From: Pedobacter sp.
Lineage (GTDB): Bacteria; Bacteroidota; Bacteroidia; Sphingobacteriales; Sphingobacteriaceae
Direction of reading: 5' to 3'
NCBI GenBank assembly: GCA_031119475.1
Contig: JAVHXV010000001.1
Span: 434,001 to 498,000, forward strand
Length of the DNA stretch: 64,000 bases
Part shown: piece after piece, positions 9,205 to 18,383 of the stretch
Numbering within the stretch: position 1 is the stretch's first letter
Layout: each line of letters begins with the position of its first letter
The notes under the pieces: generated by a model
What the model was told of the DNA's origin: nothing
The model's input: the letters and a program-made list of their open reading frames with translations, nothing else
The model's database searches: none
Made by a program: the position numbers and the translations under genes

Positions 9205-11616
9205 CTAAAGCGTTCCTCCAGAGACATCATTGTTGTCGATGCCTTTTTTGTTCTTTTTGATGTTTTCTTTTAGGCGGCCAAAACGATAGTTCAGGCTTGC
9301 AGTAAAACCGCGTTGGTAATTCTGGTTAAAGGTTTCCTGTGTGAAATTTGTTCCGTTGGTGTAATTAACCGCATTCCTATATTTATTGAACACATTGTTT
9401 GCCGAAAATGAAAGCGTAAGCTTATTGTTCATGAAATCTTTGTTTACACTGAATGAAGATGCAACCATCGAATTGGTGGTGCGTTGCAGTGAAAGTCCAG
9501 GGCCGCTATAGTTGATGCTTCCTGTAGCCTGCCAATTTTTTGTCGGGCGATAGGTCAAGGTCGCAAATCCACGTCGCATTAAGCCTCTTTTCTTTAACAT
9601 CACACCGTTCACCTCGCCTGATACGATGCCATAATTGCCCATTACATTGGCATTTACCCTCCATTTTTGATTGATCGGATAGCCTACATTTATGCCAAGT
9701 CCGATCAATGTTGCATCGCCGGTATTGCCAAAAGAGTTACGCGTAATGTTGGTCGCGGGGTCGGTGGTTACACGCGGCATGATCACGTTATCAAAGAACA
9801 TGGCCCTAGAATTGATATTTAAACTCAGCTTTTTAAAGCTACTGAAGCTAAATTCAATGCTGTTTCCTTTCATTGGCTTCAAATCTGGATTTCCACTTGA
9901 TTCGATATTCGGATTAGAGCGATCAACAAATGGGTTAAGCTGGTAGATACCAGGACGTTGGATGCGCGACGTAAAGCCAAAGTTGATGCTGGTCATGTTC
10001 TTGAACTTGCGCATCACTGAAACAGATGGGATCAGGTTCAATGAATTGTCGCTAAAGAAAGTTCCGGTAGACATAAAGTCGGCATCTATTTCTGTGCGTT
10101 CCAAACGGACACCAGCTTTGACGCCCCATTTCTGAACATTAAACTGGTAGGTATTGTAGATCGCATATACATTCTGTTGATTGTCAAAAGCGTTGCTCTG
10201 CAGCGGGTCAACCGTAAATACGCCAGATGCATTGGCATTTAAATACTGGAAATCGCTTGTATTGTTCCTGAAAATGGCTTTTGCGCCAGCTTCGATGCTT
10301 AATTTTTTCAACGGATAAACATAATCTACCTGAACGGTCTGTTCCTTTGATCCTCCCGTATTGTCCTGTTGATAGTCTGGTCCCCCATAGGAGATGGCAT
10401 TAAAAACATCAACATTGTTGAACTGTGTATTGCTAAACTGATAATAGCGGTAAGAAAAAGTAAGGAACTGGTTTTTGTTCTTTTTAAATCCCAATTGGTA
10501 GTTCAGGGCCAGATCAATGCCATCGCCATAATTTTCAGCGCTGTTATTCAGTTCATAGCGTTGAAGTAGGGAAGCAGAATTTTGCAGTGACGAAAATTGT
10601 GTGTCAAAGTTCTTATTGCTATTTGCATTGTAATTGAACTGTCCAGATATTAGGTTCAAGCTGTCAATTTCATAGCTTAATTCAACACCTGCGTAGCCGC
10701 TTTTGCCTGAAAAATCGGTTGTGCCTGCTTGCGAGAGACTGGTTGCATTGGTTCCCAAGGTCGTTCTACTCGTACCATAATTTAGCACCGGCGAACTGCT
10801 CAGGTTTCCCCCGGCATTTGTTGCCATTCCAAATTTCCCGCTTTTAAGGGTAAATGAGCCTCCAATGCCCGGGCCGCCCACAGGAAAACGTCCGCTTGCA
10901 TTAATGGTACCATTAGTACCATTATCTGCTTTTTTAAAGGTGATGATATTGATGATCCCTGCCAGACCCTCACCATCATATTTTGCCGGTGGAGTGGTAA
11001 TGACCTCAATTTTTTCGATGCTCGAAGCTGGCATGCTTTTTAAGATGTCTTTCGGATTGCGCTCCATCATGCCCGAAGGCTTTCCGTTGATGAGGATCTT
11101 GTAATTGGCATTGCCCTGGAGCTGGATATTGTCTTCGCCATCTACAGAGAGGAGTGGAACTTTTCTCATCATTTCCAGCACATTGTTTACCTTGCTTTCG
11201 GGATCTGCTTTCACATCATAAGCAATGCGGTCTATTTCTTGCTTCACCAATGGGCGATCGGCCATAACCGTTACCCCTTTTAGCTGCGTGGAAGTGGGGC
11301 TGAGAGATATGCGGTCATAATTTTTTGAAGTACTTTCCAATACTACAGGTATATTTTTATTTTGATAGCCTACGGTGAGAATGCTCATCAAGTATTTTCC
11401 TGTAGCTAATCCATTGAGCAAAAATGACCCATCCTTTGCTGCCACAATAGATCTGACCTGCACTTTTTTATCATTTTTTAATAAGATAGTCGCATAGCTG
11501 ATTGGAGCCTGGCTTAGCGAGTCTATAATTTTTCCGCTAATGGTTAGGGGAGGTTGGTTTTGGCCCATTGCATTTAGGCTAAAGCAAAGGCAAAAAAGTA
11601 AAATTAAGGTTCTCAT
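9205..11616 (-). CDS. TonB-dependent outer-membrane receptor (OMP_b-brl family)
   Basis: The start is the ATG at 11616, giving 803 residues with signal peptide MRTLILLFCLCFSLNAMGQ. Residues 25-110 form a carboxypeptidase-regulatory-like beta domain (ISGKIIDSLSQAPISYATIL), residues 120-225 a plug domain with ILINGKPSG and IEKIEVITTPPAKYDGEG, and the rest a beta barrel (outer membrane beta-barrel family 3). The protein ends in a basic tail after a barrel strand rather than in the usual terminal Phe. It is not paired with a SusD gene. Such receptors take up siderophores, peptides or glycans; the ligand cannot be inferred. Confidence 0.9.
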   Translation of the reverse strand: MRTLILLFCLCFSLNAMGQNQPPLTISGKIIDSLSQAPISYATILLKNDKKVQVRSIVAAKDGSFLLNGLATGKYLMSILTVGYQNKNIPVVLESTSKNYDRISLSPTSTQLKGVTVMADRPLVKQEIDRIAYDVKADPESKVNNVLEMMRKVPLLSVDGEDNIQLQGNANYKILINGKPSGMMERNPKDILKSMPASSIEKIEVITTPPAKYDGEGLAGIINIITFKKADNGTNGTINASGRFPVGGPGIGGSFTLKSGKFGMATNAGGNLSSSPVLNYGTSRTTLGTNATSLSQAGTTDFSGKSGYAGVELSYEIDSLNLISGQFNYNANSNKNFDTQFSSLQNSASLLQRYELNNSAENYGDGIDLALNYQLGFKKNKNQFLTFSYRYYQFSNTQFNNVDVFNAISYGGPDYQQDNTGGSKEQTVQVDYVYPLKKLSIEAGAKAIFRNNTSDFQYLNANASGVFTVDPLQSNAFDNQQNVYAIYNTYQFNVQKWGVKAGVRLERTEIDADFMSTGTFFSDNSLNLIPSVSVMRKFKNMTSINFGFTSRIQRPGIYQLNPFVDRSNPNIESSGNPDLKPMKGNSIEFSFSSFKKLSLNINSRAMFFDNVIMPRVTTDPATNITRNSFGNTGDATLIGLGINVGYPINQKWRVNANVMGNYGIVSGEVNGVMLKKRGLMRRGFATLTYRPTKNWQATGSINYSGPGLSLQRTTNSMVASSFSVNKDFMNNKLTLSFSANNVFNKYRNAVNYTNGTNFTQETFNQNYQRGFTASLNYRFGRLKENIKKNKKGIDNNDVSGGTL

Positions 11617-11852
11617 ATCCAAAGGTTAAATTAGTGTATTAGTGAATTAATACACAAGTATACGTTAAATTTTATTATCTCCAAATTAAATGTGATGAAA
11701 GCTGCAAAAAAAGTGATGAAATTGCTTAAACATCCATTTGCTGACGATTAACGGTATAAATATAATAAAGTACTTTGTGATACAAAGTGAATTTATAAAA
11801 AAAAATTACCTTCGCACTGGAATATTGGATAAGGAAAAAGGGAGAAAGATGA

Positions 11853-12143
11853 TCAGGAATCGGGAGCCCGTCCAACGTTCATTAAGGTATCTCCATCAGT
11901 TTCGTTGGGTAGGGGGTGTTCTTTTGGGTAATTAACTTCTTTTTTTTGGAGTTGAGCCTCTTCTGCCAAGCGATCAGCCAGTGAAGCCGTACCGCTGATT
12001 TCCTGATAGCCTAAATCTTCTTCAGATCGATTTTGTTCACCAAAAGCATTTTTATCTAATCGTTTATGGTCGTAAAAATGATTTTGGTCAAATTCATTCA
12101 ACGGTTCCATGTCACCGCCCTCGTTAGCTTTTGGATTTTCCAT
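11853..12143 (-). CDS. Small acidic hydrophilic protein (MENP start)
   Basis: The ATG at 12143 begins a 96-residue protein, MENPKANEGGDMEPLNEFDQ and onward, with no hydrophobic segment and many Glu, Asp, Asn and Gln, so it is probably disordered. An upstream in-frame extension to 12305 runs through repeat DNA and is rejected. It resembles in style the small proteins at 29096, 32998 and 33405, which start MENQ, but no clear alignment beyond the start is seen. Function unknown. Confidence 0.65.
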   Translation of the reverse strand: MENPKANEGGDMEPLNEFDQNHFYDHKRLDKNAFGEQNRSEEDLGYQEISGTASLADRLAEEAQLQKKEVNYPKEHPLPNETDGDTLMNVGRAPDS

Positions 12144-12202
12144 AATCAAAATTTTTTTTAGAAGAACAGCCCAGCAAATGGATTTGTTTCGAATGGGGAT
12201 TA

Positions 12203-12289
12203 GTCCAGGAGTCGAGAAGTCCAAAAGTCCATTTTTTAAACAATAACCTTGATACGATGCTCGATACTTGATACTCGATACTTGATAAA
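12203..12289. repeat. Octamer and heptamer tract
   Basis: Bases 12203-12233 show octamers (GTCGAGAA, GTCCAAAA, GTCCATTT). Bases 12248-12289 show heptamers CTTGATA, CTCGATA, CTTGATA, CTCGATA, CTTGATA with one 5-base slip. The tract occupies most of the gap 12144-12378 between the small acidic gene and the histidine-kinase gene. Confidence 0.7.
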
Positions 12290-12378
12290 TGCAACTGATT
12301 TGCATACAAGGGTGACCAGTTCAATGCTCAGCTCGGCTGTCATGGTCTTTCTTCCTTCATTCTTTCTCTTGCATCTAC

Positions 12379-13647
12379 CTAACGCTGCAATGCAAAATAG
12401 GCTGTAGTACCCTGGTCGGGCCGACTTTCGATCCAGAGGTCGCCATTGTTGTTAAAAGCAAATTCCTTGCAAAAAATCAGTCCTAAACCGCTTCCTTTTT
12501 CTTTAGCTGTGCCCTCTTTTGAGAAACGGCTATTGATCTTAAATAGTGAGGAAACCATTTCCTGCGTCATTCCCTGGCCTTCATCACTGATGGAAATGAC
12601 CAATTTTTCCGAGGAATCATGAGAAATGGCAAAGGTAACCTGTTGCCCCGTATGGCTAAATTTGAGTGCATTGCTGGTCAAGTTGCGCAGTACAAAAGAA
12701 ACCTGTTCCAAATCTCCCCATACCAAATTTGAAGGCTCGATGGCATTGATGAGTTCCACATTCTTCTGTTTGGCCAAGTGGCTGAAAGATTTGATGGTTT
12801 TGGCAACTAACTTCGAGATGTCGAGTTGTTTCTTGTTGATCTTGGCGTTCATCACGGTACCGTAATAGCCTTGGGAAGCCCAATTAAGGATGTTGTCTAA
12901 GGTTTGGAGTGAAAGATCGATATCGGCATGGATTTCGGTAAAGATCTTTTCTTTTTCATCTTTTTCCAACGCCTCCCTTTCCAAAAGCAGCAGCAGGCCT
13001 TTGGCACTGTTAAATGGCGCGCGCATATCATGGCCGATAATGGATAGCACTTTGTCCTTAAAATGGTTGGATTCCAAAAGTTCTTCCTTTTGTTTTTCGA
13101 TCAGTGCCTGGGCATTGGTGGCGTCTGAAAGTACATTCCAGCAAATGAGCGTAATAATTCCCAATGGCGTAACCACGTTCAGTACGAACAAAAAGTCTAT
13201 TGCGGCAGGCAAAGGGAAAATAGGGGGATTAAAGCGCTGATAAATATTGATGCAGACCGTTAGCCCGATGATGGTAAGGATACTGAACAATCGATAGGCC
13301 TTGCTACGGGCAAAAATCGTTAGCGCGACTAGCGCAATAACCAAATAATTCTGAATACCGAGCTGGCTCCCAAAAGCAAGGCACATGTAGGTGATCCAGA
13401 CCGTAGTTGTCCAAGGGATCAGGTATTTAGAGATAACGATTTTTCCGCTATAGTTCAGTGCAAGTGAAATGACAAAAATACCGGCCAACGCAATCAGGCT
13501 CCAGGCATAAGGATGAGAATCATGTCCGATACAAGCAGTTAACAAAGCAAGTATAGCGCTGACTATACTCACCAAGTTCATTACTTTTAAAAATGATTTT
13601 TTGGCAAAAGCAATGCGGTCGAAAGTTATTGCTGACTTTTTTTGCAT
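12379..13647 (-). CDS. Membrane-bound sensor histidine kinase
   Basis: The 422-residue protein has about six membrane helices in residues 20-172, no obvious periplasmic sensor, a short coiled coil (NAQALIEKQKEELLESNHF), then a HisKA domain with phospho-acceptor His206 in IIGHDMRAPF. The HATPase_c domain follows, with N box LRNLTSNALKFS, G1 DEGQGM and G2 GSGLGLIFCKEF. No receiver domain or response regulator is adjacent, so it is an orphan kinase. The membrane-embedded sensor suggests it senses an intramembrane or hydrophobic signal; that is inference. Confidence 0.9.
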   Translation of the reverse strand: MQKKSAITFDRIAFAKKSFLKVMNLVSIVSAILALLTACIGHDSHPYAWSLIALAGIFVISLALNYSGKIVISKYLIPWTTTVWITYMCLAFGSQLGIQNYLVIALVALTIFARSKAYRLFSILTIIGLTVCINIYQRFNPPIFPLPAAIDFLFVLNVVTPLGIITLICWNVLSDATNAQALIEKQKEELLESNHFKDKVLSIIGHDMRAPFNSAKGLLLLLEREALEKDEKEKIFTEIHADIDLSLQTLDNILNWASQGYYGTVMNAKINKKQLDISKLVAKTIKSFSHLAKQKNVELINAIEPSNLVWGDLEQVSFVLRNLTSNALKFSHTGQQVTFAISHDSSEKLVISISDEGQGMTQEMVSSLFKINSRFSKEGTAKEKGSGLGLIFCKEFAFNNNGDLWIESRPDQGTTAYFALQR

Positions 13648-13745
13648 GTAGGGGTTAAACTTTAGGGCCCACTAATATAGTAATCTATTTGTTAACTAGC
13701 CGATTACAACATGAAGTTGTTGGAATCTGGCTGAGATGAGGTTTA

Positions 13746-13802
13746 GGTATCGGGTATCAGGTATCGAGTATCAAGAGTAAAGAGCAAAGAGCAAAGAAGA
13801 AA
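13746..13802. repeat. Heptamer tract that switches motif in phase
   Basis: Eight contiguous heptamers: GGTATCG, GGTATCA, GGTATCG, AGTATCA, then AGAGTAA, AGAGCAA, AGAGCAA, AGAAGAA. The change from the TATC type to the AGAGCAA type happens without loss of the 7-base phase. It lies in the 322-base gap 13648-13969, which holds no gene. Confidence 0.85.
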
Positions 13803-13877
13803 GGCCTATAGTTAAAGCTATTAATTAGGGATCTCGGGATCACAATCTGTGAAGTATTTCTTCCCTCACGGTTTCTG

Positions 13878-13968
13878 CTCTTCGTCATGCGCTCTTCGCA
13901 CCACGCTCTTTGCACCACGCTCTTCGCACCACGCTTTCCGCTCTCCGCTTTCCGCCCTCCGCTTTCAT
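13878..13968. repeat. Thirteen-unit C/T-rich heptamer tract
   Basis: Units of 7 bases with no slip: CTCTTCG, TCATGCG, CTCTTCG, CACCACG, CTCTTTG, CACCACG, CTCTTCG, CACCACG, CTTTCCG, CTCTCCG, CTTTCCG, CCCTCCG, CTTTCAT. It ends one base before the stop codon of the minus-strand DUF2236 gene. Confidence 0.9.
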
Positions 13969-13969
13969 C

Positions 13970-14731
13970 TTACCCAGCCAACGCCAATAACTGCGACTTG
14001 TACTGGAGAGGGAGGAGCAGATTACGTAAATAGGCATTAAAATTAAGGGAACGTGTTAGTTTATAGATTGCCAAAATTGGGGCAATTTGTTTTCCCGAGC
14101 CAAGCTTTAACCAGAAATTGACCTGTTTAGGAACAACAATGGCCTGTATGTGACGCATCAGCTGGTACCTTAGCGGACCTAAGTTCTTTTTATATTGAAC
14201 AAAAAGATTGGCAGAAAATTTACTGTAGACGAGGTTTTGGGATAGTTGGGCCTGGTGCATCACTTCCCATTCCACCAGCGTAGCTGGGAGTCCACTGATC
14301 TGCATCCTTTGTCCAACACGCTGGAATGTTACAAAAATCTCCTCCTTTTCTTCCGTTGTCAGCTTTCTTTCCAACACCTCAAAAGCCCGCATCGAATACC
14401 CGATGAGCATGAACAGTACATCCCTAAATGCCCAATCTGGAATTTGTGTCGCCCTTTTCAATTCTACCTGCTTATGTATGGCCGCAATCTGGTCTATGGC
14501 CAAATGTGCATCCTCTTCGCTGGAAAATACGATCTTTCGGGCATAGGCTACTGTAGAAAATAGCCTCCCAAGTGGGTCAGACGGGAGCTTACCTGTAAAA
14601 TACAACCAATCTACAGCCTTGTTCAGGCTAAACTCAGCCGCTGCACCCGCAAAAATGAAAAAGATCATGTCCAGATCTCCCCAGATTTTTCTCACAATAG
14701 AGCCAGACTTTACAAAATCAGTATTTGCCAT
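13970..14731 (-). CDS. DUF2236/MpaB-like oxygenase family protein
   Basis: The ATG at 14731 gives 253 residues; an upstream extension to 14806 is unlikely. The sequence fits the MpaB/latex-clearing-protein-like family (DUF2236): GDLDMIFFIFAGAAAEFSLN near the start, DPLGRLFSTVAYARKIVFSS, an AIHKQVE segment, and helical WEVMHQAQLSQNLVYSKFSA. Family members bind b-type haem through conserved Arg/His/Lys and some oxygenate fatty or polyisoprenoid substrates; others have no known reaction. It stands alone on the minus strand, divergent from glgX. Family assignment is from overall pattern and is moderate. Confidence 0.7.
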   Translation of the reverse strand: MANTDFVKSGSIVRKIWGDLDMIFFIFAGAAAEFSLNKAVDWLYFTGKLPSDPLGRLFSTVAYARKIVFSSEEDAHLAIDQIAAIHKQVELKRATQIPDWAFRDVLFMLIGYSMRAFEVLERKLTTEEKEEIFVTFQRVGQRMQISGLPATLVEWEVMHQAQLSQNLVYSKFSANLFVQYKKNLGPLRYQLMRHIQAIVVPKQVNFWLKLGSGKQIAPILAIYKLTRSLNFNAYLRNLLLPLQYKSQLLALAG

Positions 14732-14893
14732 ATCTTTTGTTAAAAGTACTTTGAATTGCAAAGTTAATAAGTTAAACGCTAATTTCAAAACTGTCTGCCC
14801 ATACAATTAACAAATTCGGCAAACAAAACCCACAGCTATGAGTTTAAGAGTGGAAATATAAATACTAGAACTATTGATGCCCTTTAACCAGAC

Positions 14894-16999
14894 ATGAACT
14901 TATATCCAGGAAAACCTTATCCACTTGGTGCGACCTGGGATGGGAAAGGAGTAAATTTTGCACTCTATGCCAACCACGCCACCAAAGTAGAACTTTGTTT
15001 ATTTGACCCAGAAAATAACGATACGGCCACCGAAACCATCACTATTGCAGAACGTACGCGCCAAATCTGGCACGTGTACATCCCAGGTTTAAAGCCGGGG
15101 CAATGCTATGGTTATCGTGTACACGGACCTTATGACCCGAATGAAGGCCACCGTTACAATCCGAACAAAATGCTCATCGATCCCTATGCCAAGGCCATTT
15201 CTGGCGGTATCGATTGGCACGACTCCATATTTGGCTACAAGATTGGTGAAGATGACCTGAGCATGAGCGAGACAGATAGCGGACCTTTTATGCCCAAGAG
15301 CGTGGTTATTGATCACCAATACGATTGGGAAAACGTAAAGGCGCCGCAAATTGCCTATCACAATACCATTATCTATGAGGCGCATGTTAAAGGTCTCACC
15401 ATTCTTCATCCTGAATTTCCGGAAGAGATCAGGGGTACCTACGCGGGAATTGCACATCCCATCATGATCGACTACCTCAAAAAATTGGGCATTACGGCCA
15501 TAGAACTGATGCCCGTACACCAGTTTGTAAATGATCGGGGATTGGTTGATAAGGGATTGTCCAATTATTGGGGATACAATTCGATCGGCTTTTTCGCGCC
15601 GGACTTCCGATATTCATCAAGCGGCGCTCTTGGCGGACAGGTAAGGGAGTTTAAGGATATGGTGAAGGCATTGCACAAAGCAGGGATCGAAGTCATCTTA
15701 GATGTGGTCTATAACCATACCGCAGAAGGTAACCATTTGGGCCCTACCTTGTCTTTCAAAGGAATTGACAATTCTGAATATTATCGTTTAACGGATGATA
15801 ACCGTTACTACATGGATTACACGGGTACAGGAAATACCTTAAACGCCCACTATCCCACTGTGTTGAGGCTCATGATGGACAGCTTACGTTATTGGGTACT
15901 GGAAATGCATGTCGACGGATTCCGTTTCGACCTTGCTTCGACCTTGGCGCGCGGACTGGATGAAGTAAACATGTTGGGTTCGTTTTTCAGCATTATCCAT
16001 CAAGATCCTGTCATTTCACAGGTCAAACTGATTGCTGAACCATGGGATGTTGGAGAAGGCGGCTATCAGGTTGGCAATTTCCCTCCGGGATGGGCAGAAT
16101 GGAATGGAAAGTACCGGGATTGCATCCGTGATTATTGGCGAGGTGAAAACAGCATGCTCAGTGAGTTTGCATCTAGATTTGCAGGCAGTCCAGACCTCTA
16201 TCAAGACGACAACAGAACGCCAAGTGCGAGTATCAATCTCATCACGGCCCATGATGGCTTTACGCTGCACGATCTTGTTTCTTATAACGAAAAGCACAAT
16301 GAGGCCAATGGCGAGGACAATAATGATGGTGAAACACACAATCGGTCCAACAATTATGGTGTAGAAGGAGAAACTGATGATCCAAGGATTTTGGACATCA
16401 GGAAACGGCAAAAACGGAACATGATCATTACGCTGATGCTCTCCCAGGGCGTGCCCATGTTGGTGGCGGGCGATGAGCTTGGCCGTACCCAGCAAGGCAA
16501 TAATAACGCCTACTGCCAGGACAATGAGATTTCTTGGGTCAATTGGCAAAATGCCGATCAGGACCTGATCAAATTTACACAGTACATTATCGAACTCAGG
16601 AAAAAGCACGCTGTTTTTGGACGTAGGAAATGGTTTCAGGGCAAGCCCATTAAAGGTACAGGAGTAGAAGACATCAATTGGTTCCTGCCAGAAGGTACAG
16701 AAATGGAAGACCACAACTGGAATGAAGACTATGCCAAATCTTTGGCGGTATTTCTGAGTGGGCATGGAGTTATGGGTGCGGATGCCAAAGGAGAGAAGAT
16801 TACAGACCAGAATTTTTATGTGATTTTTAATGCCCACCATGAAGGGTTGGCCTATCAATTGCCGATCGAAAAATATGGCAAGAATTGGCAGGTCATTGCG
16901 CAAACGGGAGATGAGGAATTAAATCAAGGCAATCAACTCAATGCCAAGGATCGACTGGAAGTACCTGGTAGGAGCGTAGTCCTCCTTATGGGAAGCTGA
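14894..16999 (+). CDS. glgX: Glycogen debranching enzyme GlgX
   Basis: The 701-residue protein is full length for GlgX. An N-terminal CBM48 domain (YPLGATWDGKGVNFALYANH) is followed by a GH13 catalytic barrel: VYNHTAEG, the nucleophile motif DGFRFDLAS, the acid/base Glu in LIAEPWDVGEGGYQVGNFP, and the transition-state Asp in TAHDGFTLHDLVSYNEKHN. It hydrolyses alpha-1,6 branch points of phosphorylase- or amylase-trimmed glycogen in the cytoplasm, releasing linear maltodextrins that the TreY-MalQ protein encoded downstream can use. It starts the plus-strand alpha-glucan/trehalose region; two small stress-type genes follow. Confidence 0.95.
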   Translation: MNLYPGKPYPLGATWDGKGVNFALYANHATKVELCLFDPENNDTATETITIAERTRQIWHVYIPGLKPGQCYGYRVHGPYDPNEGHRYNPNKMLIDPYAKAISGGIDWHDSIFGYKIGEDDLSMSETDSGPFMPKSVVIDHQYDWENVKAPQIAYHNTIIYEAHVKGLTILHPEFPEEIRGTYAGIAHPIMIDYLKKLGITAIELMPVHQFVNDRGLVDKGLSNYWGYNSIGFFAPDFRYSSSGALGGQVREFKDMVKALHKAGIEVILDVVYNHTAEGNHLGPTLSFKGIDNSEYYRLTDDNRYYMDYTGTGNTLNAHYPTVLRLMMDSLRYWVLEMHVDGFRFDLASTLARGLDEVNMLGSFFSIIHQDPVISQVKLIAEPWDVGEGGYQVGNFPPGWAEWNGKYRDCIRDYWRGENSMLSEFASRFAGSPDLYQDDNRTPSASINLITAHDGFTLHDLVSYNEKHNEANGEDNNDGETHNRSNNYGVEGETDDPRILDIRKRQKRNMIITLMLSQGVPMLVAGDELGRTQQGNNNAYCQDNEISWVNWQNADQDLIKFTQYIIELRKKHAVFGRRKWFQGKPIKGTGVEDINWFLPEGTEMEDHNWNEDYAKSLAVFLSGHGVMGADAKGEKITDQNFYVIFNAHHEGLAYQLPIEKYGKNWQVIAQTGDEELNQGNQLNAKDRLEVPGRSVVLLMGS

Positions 17000-17080
17000 T
17001 ATTCCCTACGGTACTAAGGAAATCATTAAATCTAAAACTTTAACCACGAACCAAGTGTTCGAATAAAAAAAGGAAATATT

Positions 17081-17281
17081 ATGGGAATTTTAAGAGCAGC
17101 ATTGATAGGTGCCGCAGTATACGGGGCCTACAAGTATCTAACTAAAAAAGACGAGTTGACCGGAAGATCGATAGCAGACGACATTCAGGATCAGGCACCG
17201 CAATGGGTGGAAAAAATAAAAGGCTATAAAGATGAGCTCACCACCAGGATGAACGCACCGATGGGAAGATATACCGAATAG
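17081..17281 (+). CDS. Small YtxH-like protein
   Basis: A 66-residue protein starting MGILRAALIGAAVYGAYKYL: one short hydrophobic Ala/Gly-rich helix followed by a charged helical tail (KKDELTGRSIADDIQDQAP). This layout resembles YtxH/general-stress small proteins. It lies 82 bases after glgX and 31 bases before the DUF2383 gene, suggesting co-transcription with the latter. Function unknown. Confidence 0.7.
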   Translation: MGILRAALIGAAVYGAYKYLTKKDELTGRSIADDIQDQAPQWVEKIKGYKDELTTRMNAPMGRYTE

Positions 17282-17312
17282 GTCCAGATCATAAATCAAA
17301 AATCACCTACCT

Positions 17313-17768
17313 ATGGAAAACAATGCTCAAATAATCAGCGATTTAAAAGGACTGATCAACATTGCCAACGATGGCAAAGAAGGCTATGAATCGGCAAGTG
17401 AGATTACAAACGATCCACAGCTCAAAAGCCTGTTCCTGAAGTTTGCTTCAGAACGTGCATTATATGCAGAAGAACTGAAGGCACACATCGCCAAACATGG
17501 TGGAACTTCGACAAATGACAGTGGGGGTATCCTTGGTGCCATCCACCGCACCTGGATCGATATCAAACAGGCCCTGAGCAGCAAAGAGGATGAAGCCATT
17601 TTGGCCGCAATCGAAACAGGCGAAAATGCCGCACTCGAAAAATATGAAAAGGCAATGGAAGATTATGCTACCCATGCAGATCATATCTATCTACTTAAAA
17701 GTCAGCGTGATGGAATTCTAAATGCGCTAAAAGCCATTGAGACTTTGCATATGCGTCTTGATCATTAA
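17313..17768 (+). CDS. DUF2383 (PA2169-type) four-helix-bundle protein
   Basis: The 151-residue protein fits the ferritin-like four-helix DUF2383 family: ISDLKGLINIANDGKEGYES at the N-terminus, LFLKFASERALYAEELKAHI, GGILGAIHRTWIDIKQALSS, then AILAAIETGENAALEKYEKA. Members are often stress-induced in soil bacteria, and the metal-binding Glu/His pattern of true ferritins is only partly present. It follows the YtxH-like gene closely and is probably transcribed with it up to the terminator at 17871. The role in stress is inference from family and neighbours. Confidence 0.85.
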   Translation: MENNAQIISDLKGLINIANDGKEGYESASEITNDPQLKSLFLKFASERALYAEELKAHIAKHGGTSTNDSGGILGAIHRTWIDIKQALSSKEDEAILAAIETGENAALEKYEKAMEDYATHADHIYLLKSQRDGILNALKAIETLHMRLDH

Positions 17769-17870
17769 AAGGAAGTATCAACCTTACAACCTTTACGATT
17801 AACAATTATCGACAGGCATGTGCAATATTTAAAAAGAAATGCCGTCTAGTAAATAAGGGTTAAGTAAATA

Positions 17871-17909
17871 GCGGGGGCAAACGCGGATGTGTTGTCCTCG
17901 CTTTTTTTT
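17871..17909 (+). terminator. Rho-independent terminator
   Basis: Stem GCGGGGGCAA (17871-17880) pairs with TTGTCCTCGC (17892-17901) using two G-U pairs, with an 11-base loop and eight T residues at 17902-17909. It lies about 100 bases after the DUF2383 gene. Confidence 0.8.
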
Positions 17910-18006
17910 GCTCCCGTTTTTCCACTGGCCATCGCCCAAATTCTCCTCAACTTCTTAAAACCATCGTGCAATTTCGCTGTTTCAGTAGTAATTACAGACC
18001 ATAACT

Positions 18007-18381
18007 ATGGAAATAGAAAAAGAATTGATTTTACATGCAGCCAGAACTGGAGATAATGCCGTACTGGGTGAACTGATCAAAGGAGAGGCCAATGTAAATG
18101 TTAGCGACGAGCAAGGTTATACTGCCTTGATGTTGGCTGCGAAGAACAATCACATTGCCACCGCGGAATTGTTGATCGAATATGGCGCAGATGTCAATGC
18201 ACAACATGAAAATGGATTGACTGCCTTAATGTTGGCCATCATGATAGGACATAACAACATTGTTAAACTACTCCTCCTACAAAATGCTGACCCTACCATT
18301 TGTGATGCCAAAGGCATGCGGGCACTTGATTTCGCAACGCAACAGGGCAACGAAACTGCAGCAGAATTGTTGGGCAATTAG
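18007..18381 (+). CDS. Ankyrin-repeat protein
   Basis: The 124-residue protein is made of about three ankyrin repeats and a partial first one, with GYTALMLAAKNNHIATAELL, NGLTALMLAIMIGHNNIVKL and MRALDFATQQGNETAAELL. There is no signal peptide, so it is cytoplasmic. It ends two bases before the SemiSWEET start, so the two are almost certainly co-translated, and treZ follows. It may scaffold or regulate one of the neighbouring enzymes; no partner is visible in the sequence. Confidence 0.85.
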   Translation: MEIEKELILHAARTGDNAVLGELIKGEANVNVSDEQGYTALMLAAKNNHIATAELLIEYGADVNAQHENGLTALMLAIMIGHNNIVKLLLLQNADPTICDAKGMRALDFATQQGNETAAELLGN

Positions 18382-18383
18382 GT

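Noticed and set aside
11738..11935. A 65-residue plus-strand open frame
   Set aside because: It overlaps the better supported minus-strand MENP gene and has no recognisable features.
16016..16903. A 295-residue open frame on the minus strand
   Set aside because: It lies wholly inside glgX in antisense, and glgX has full catalytic motifs; the frame has no domain.
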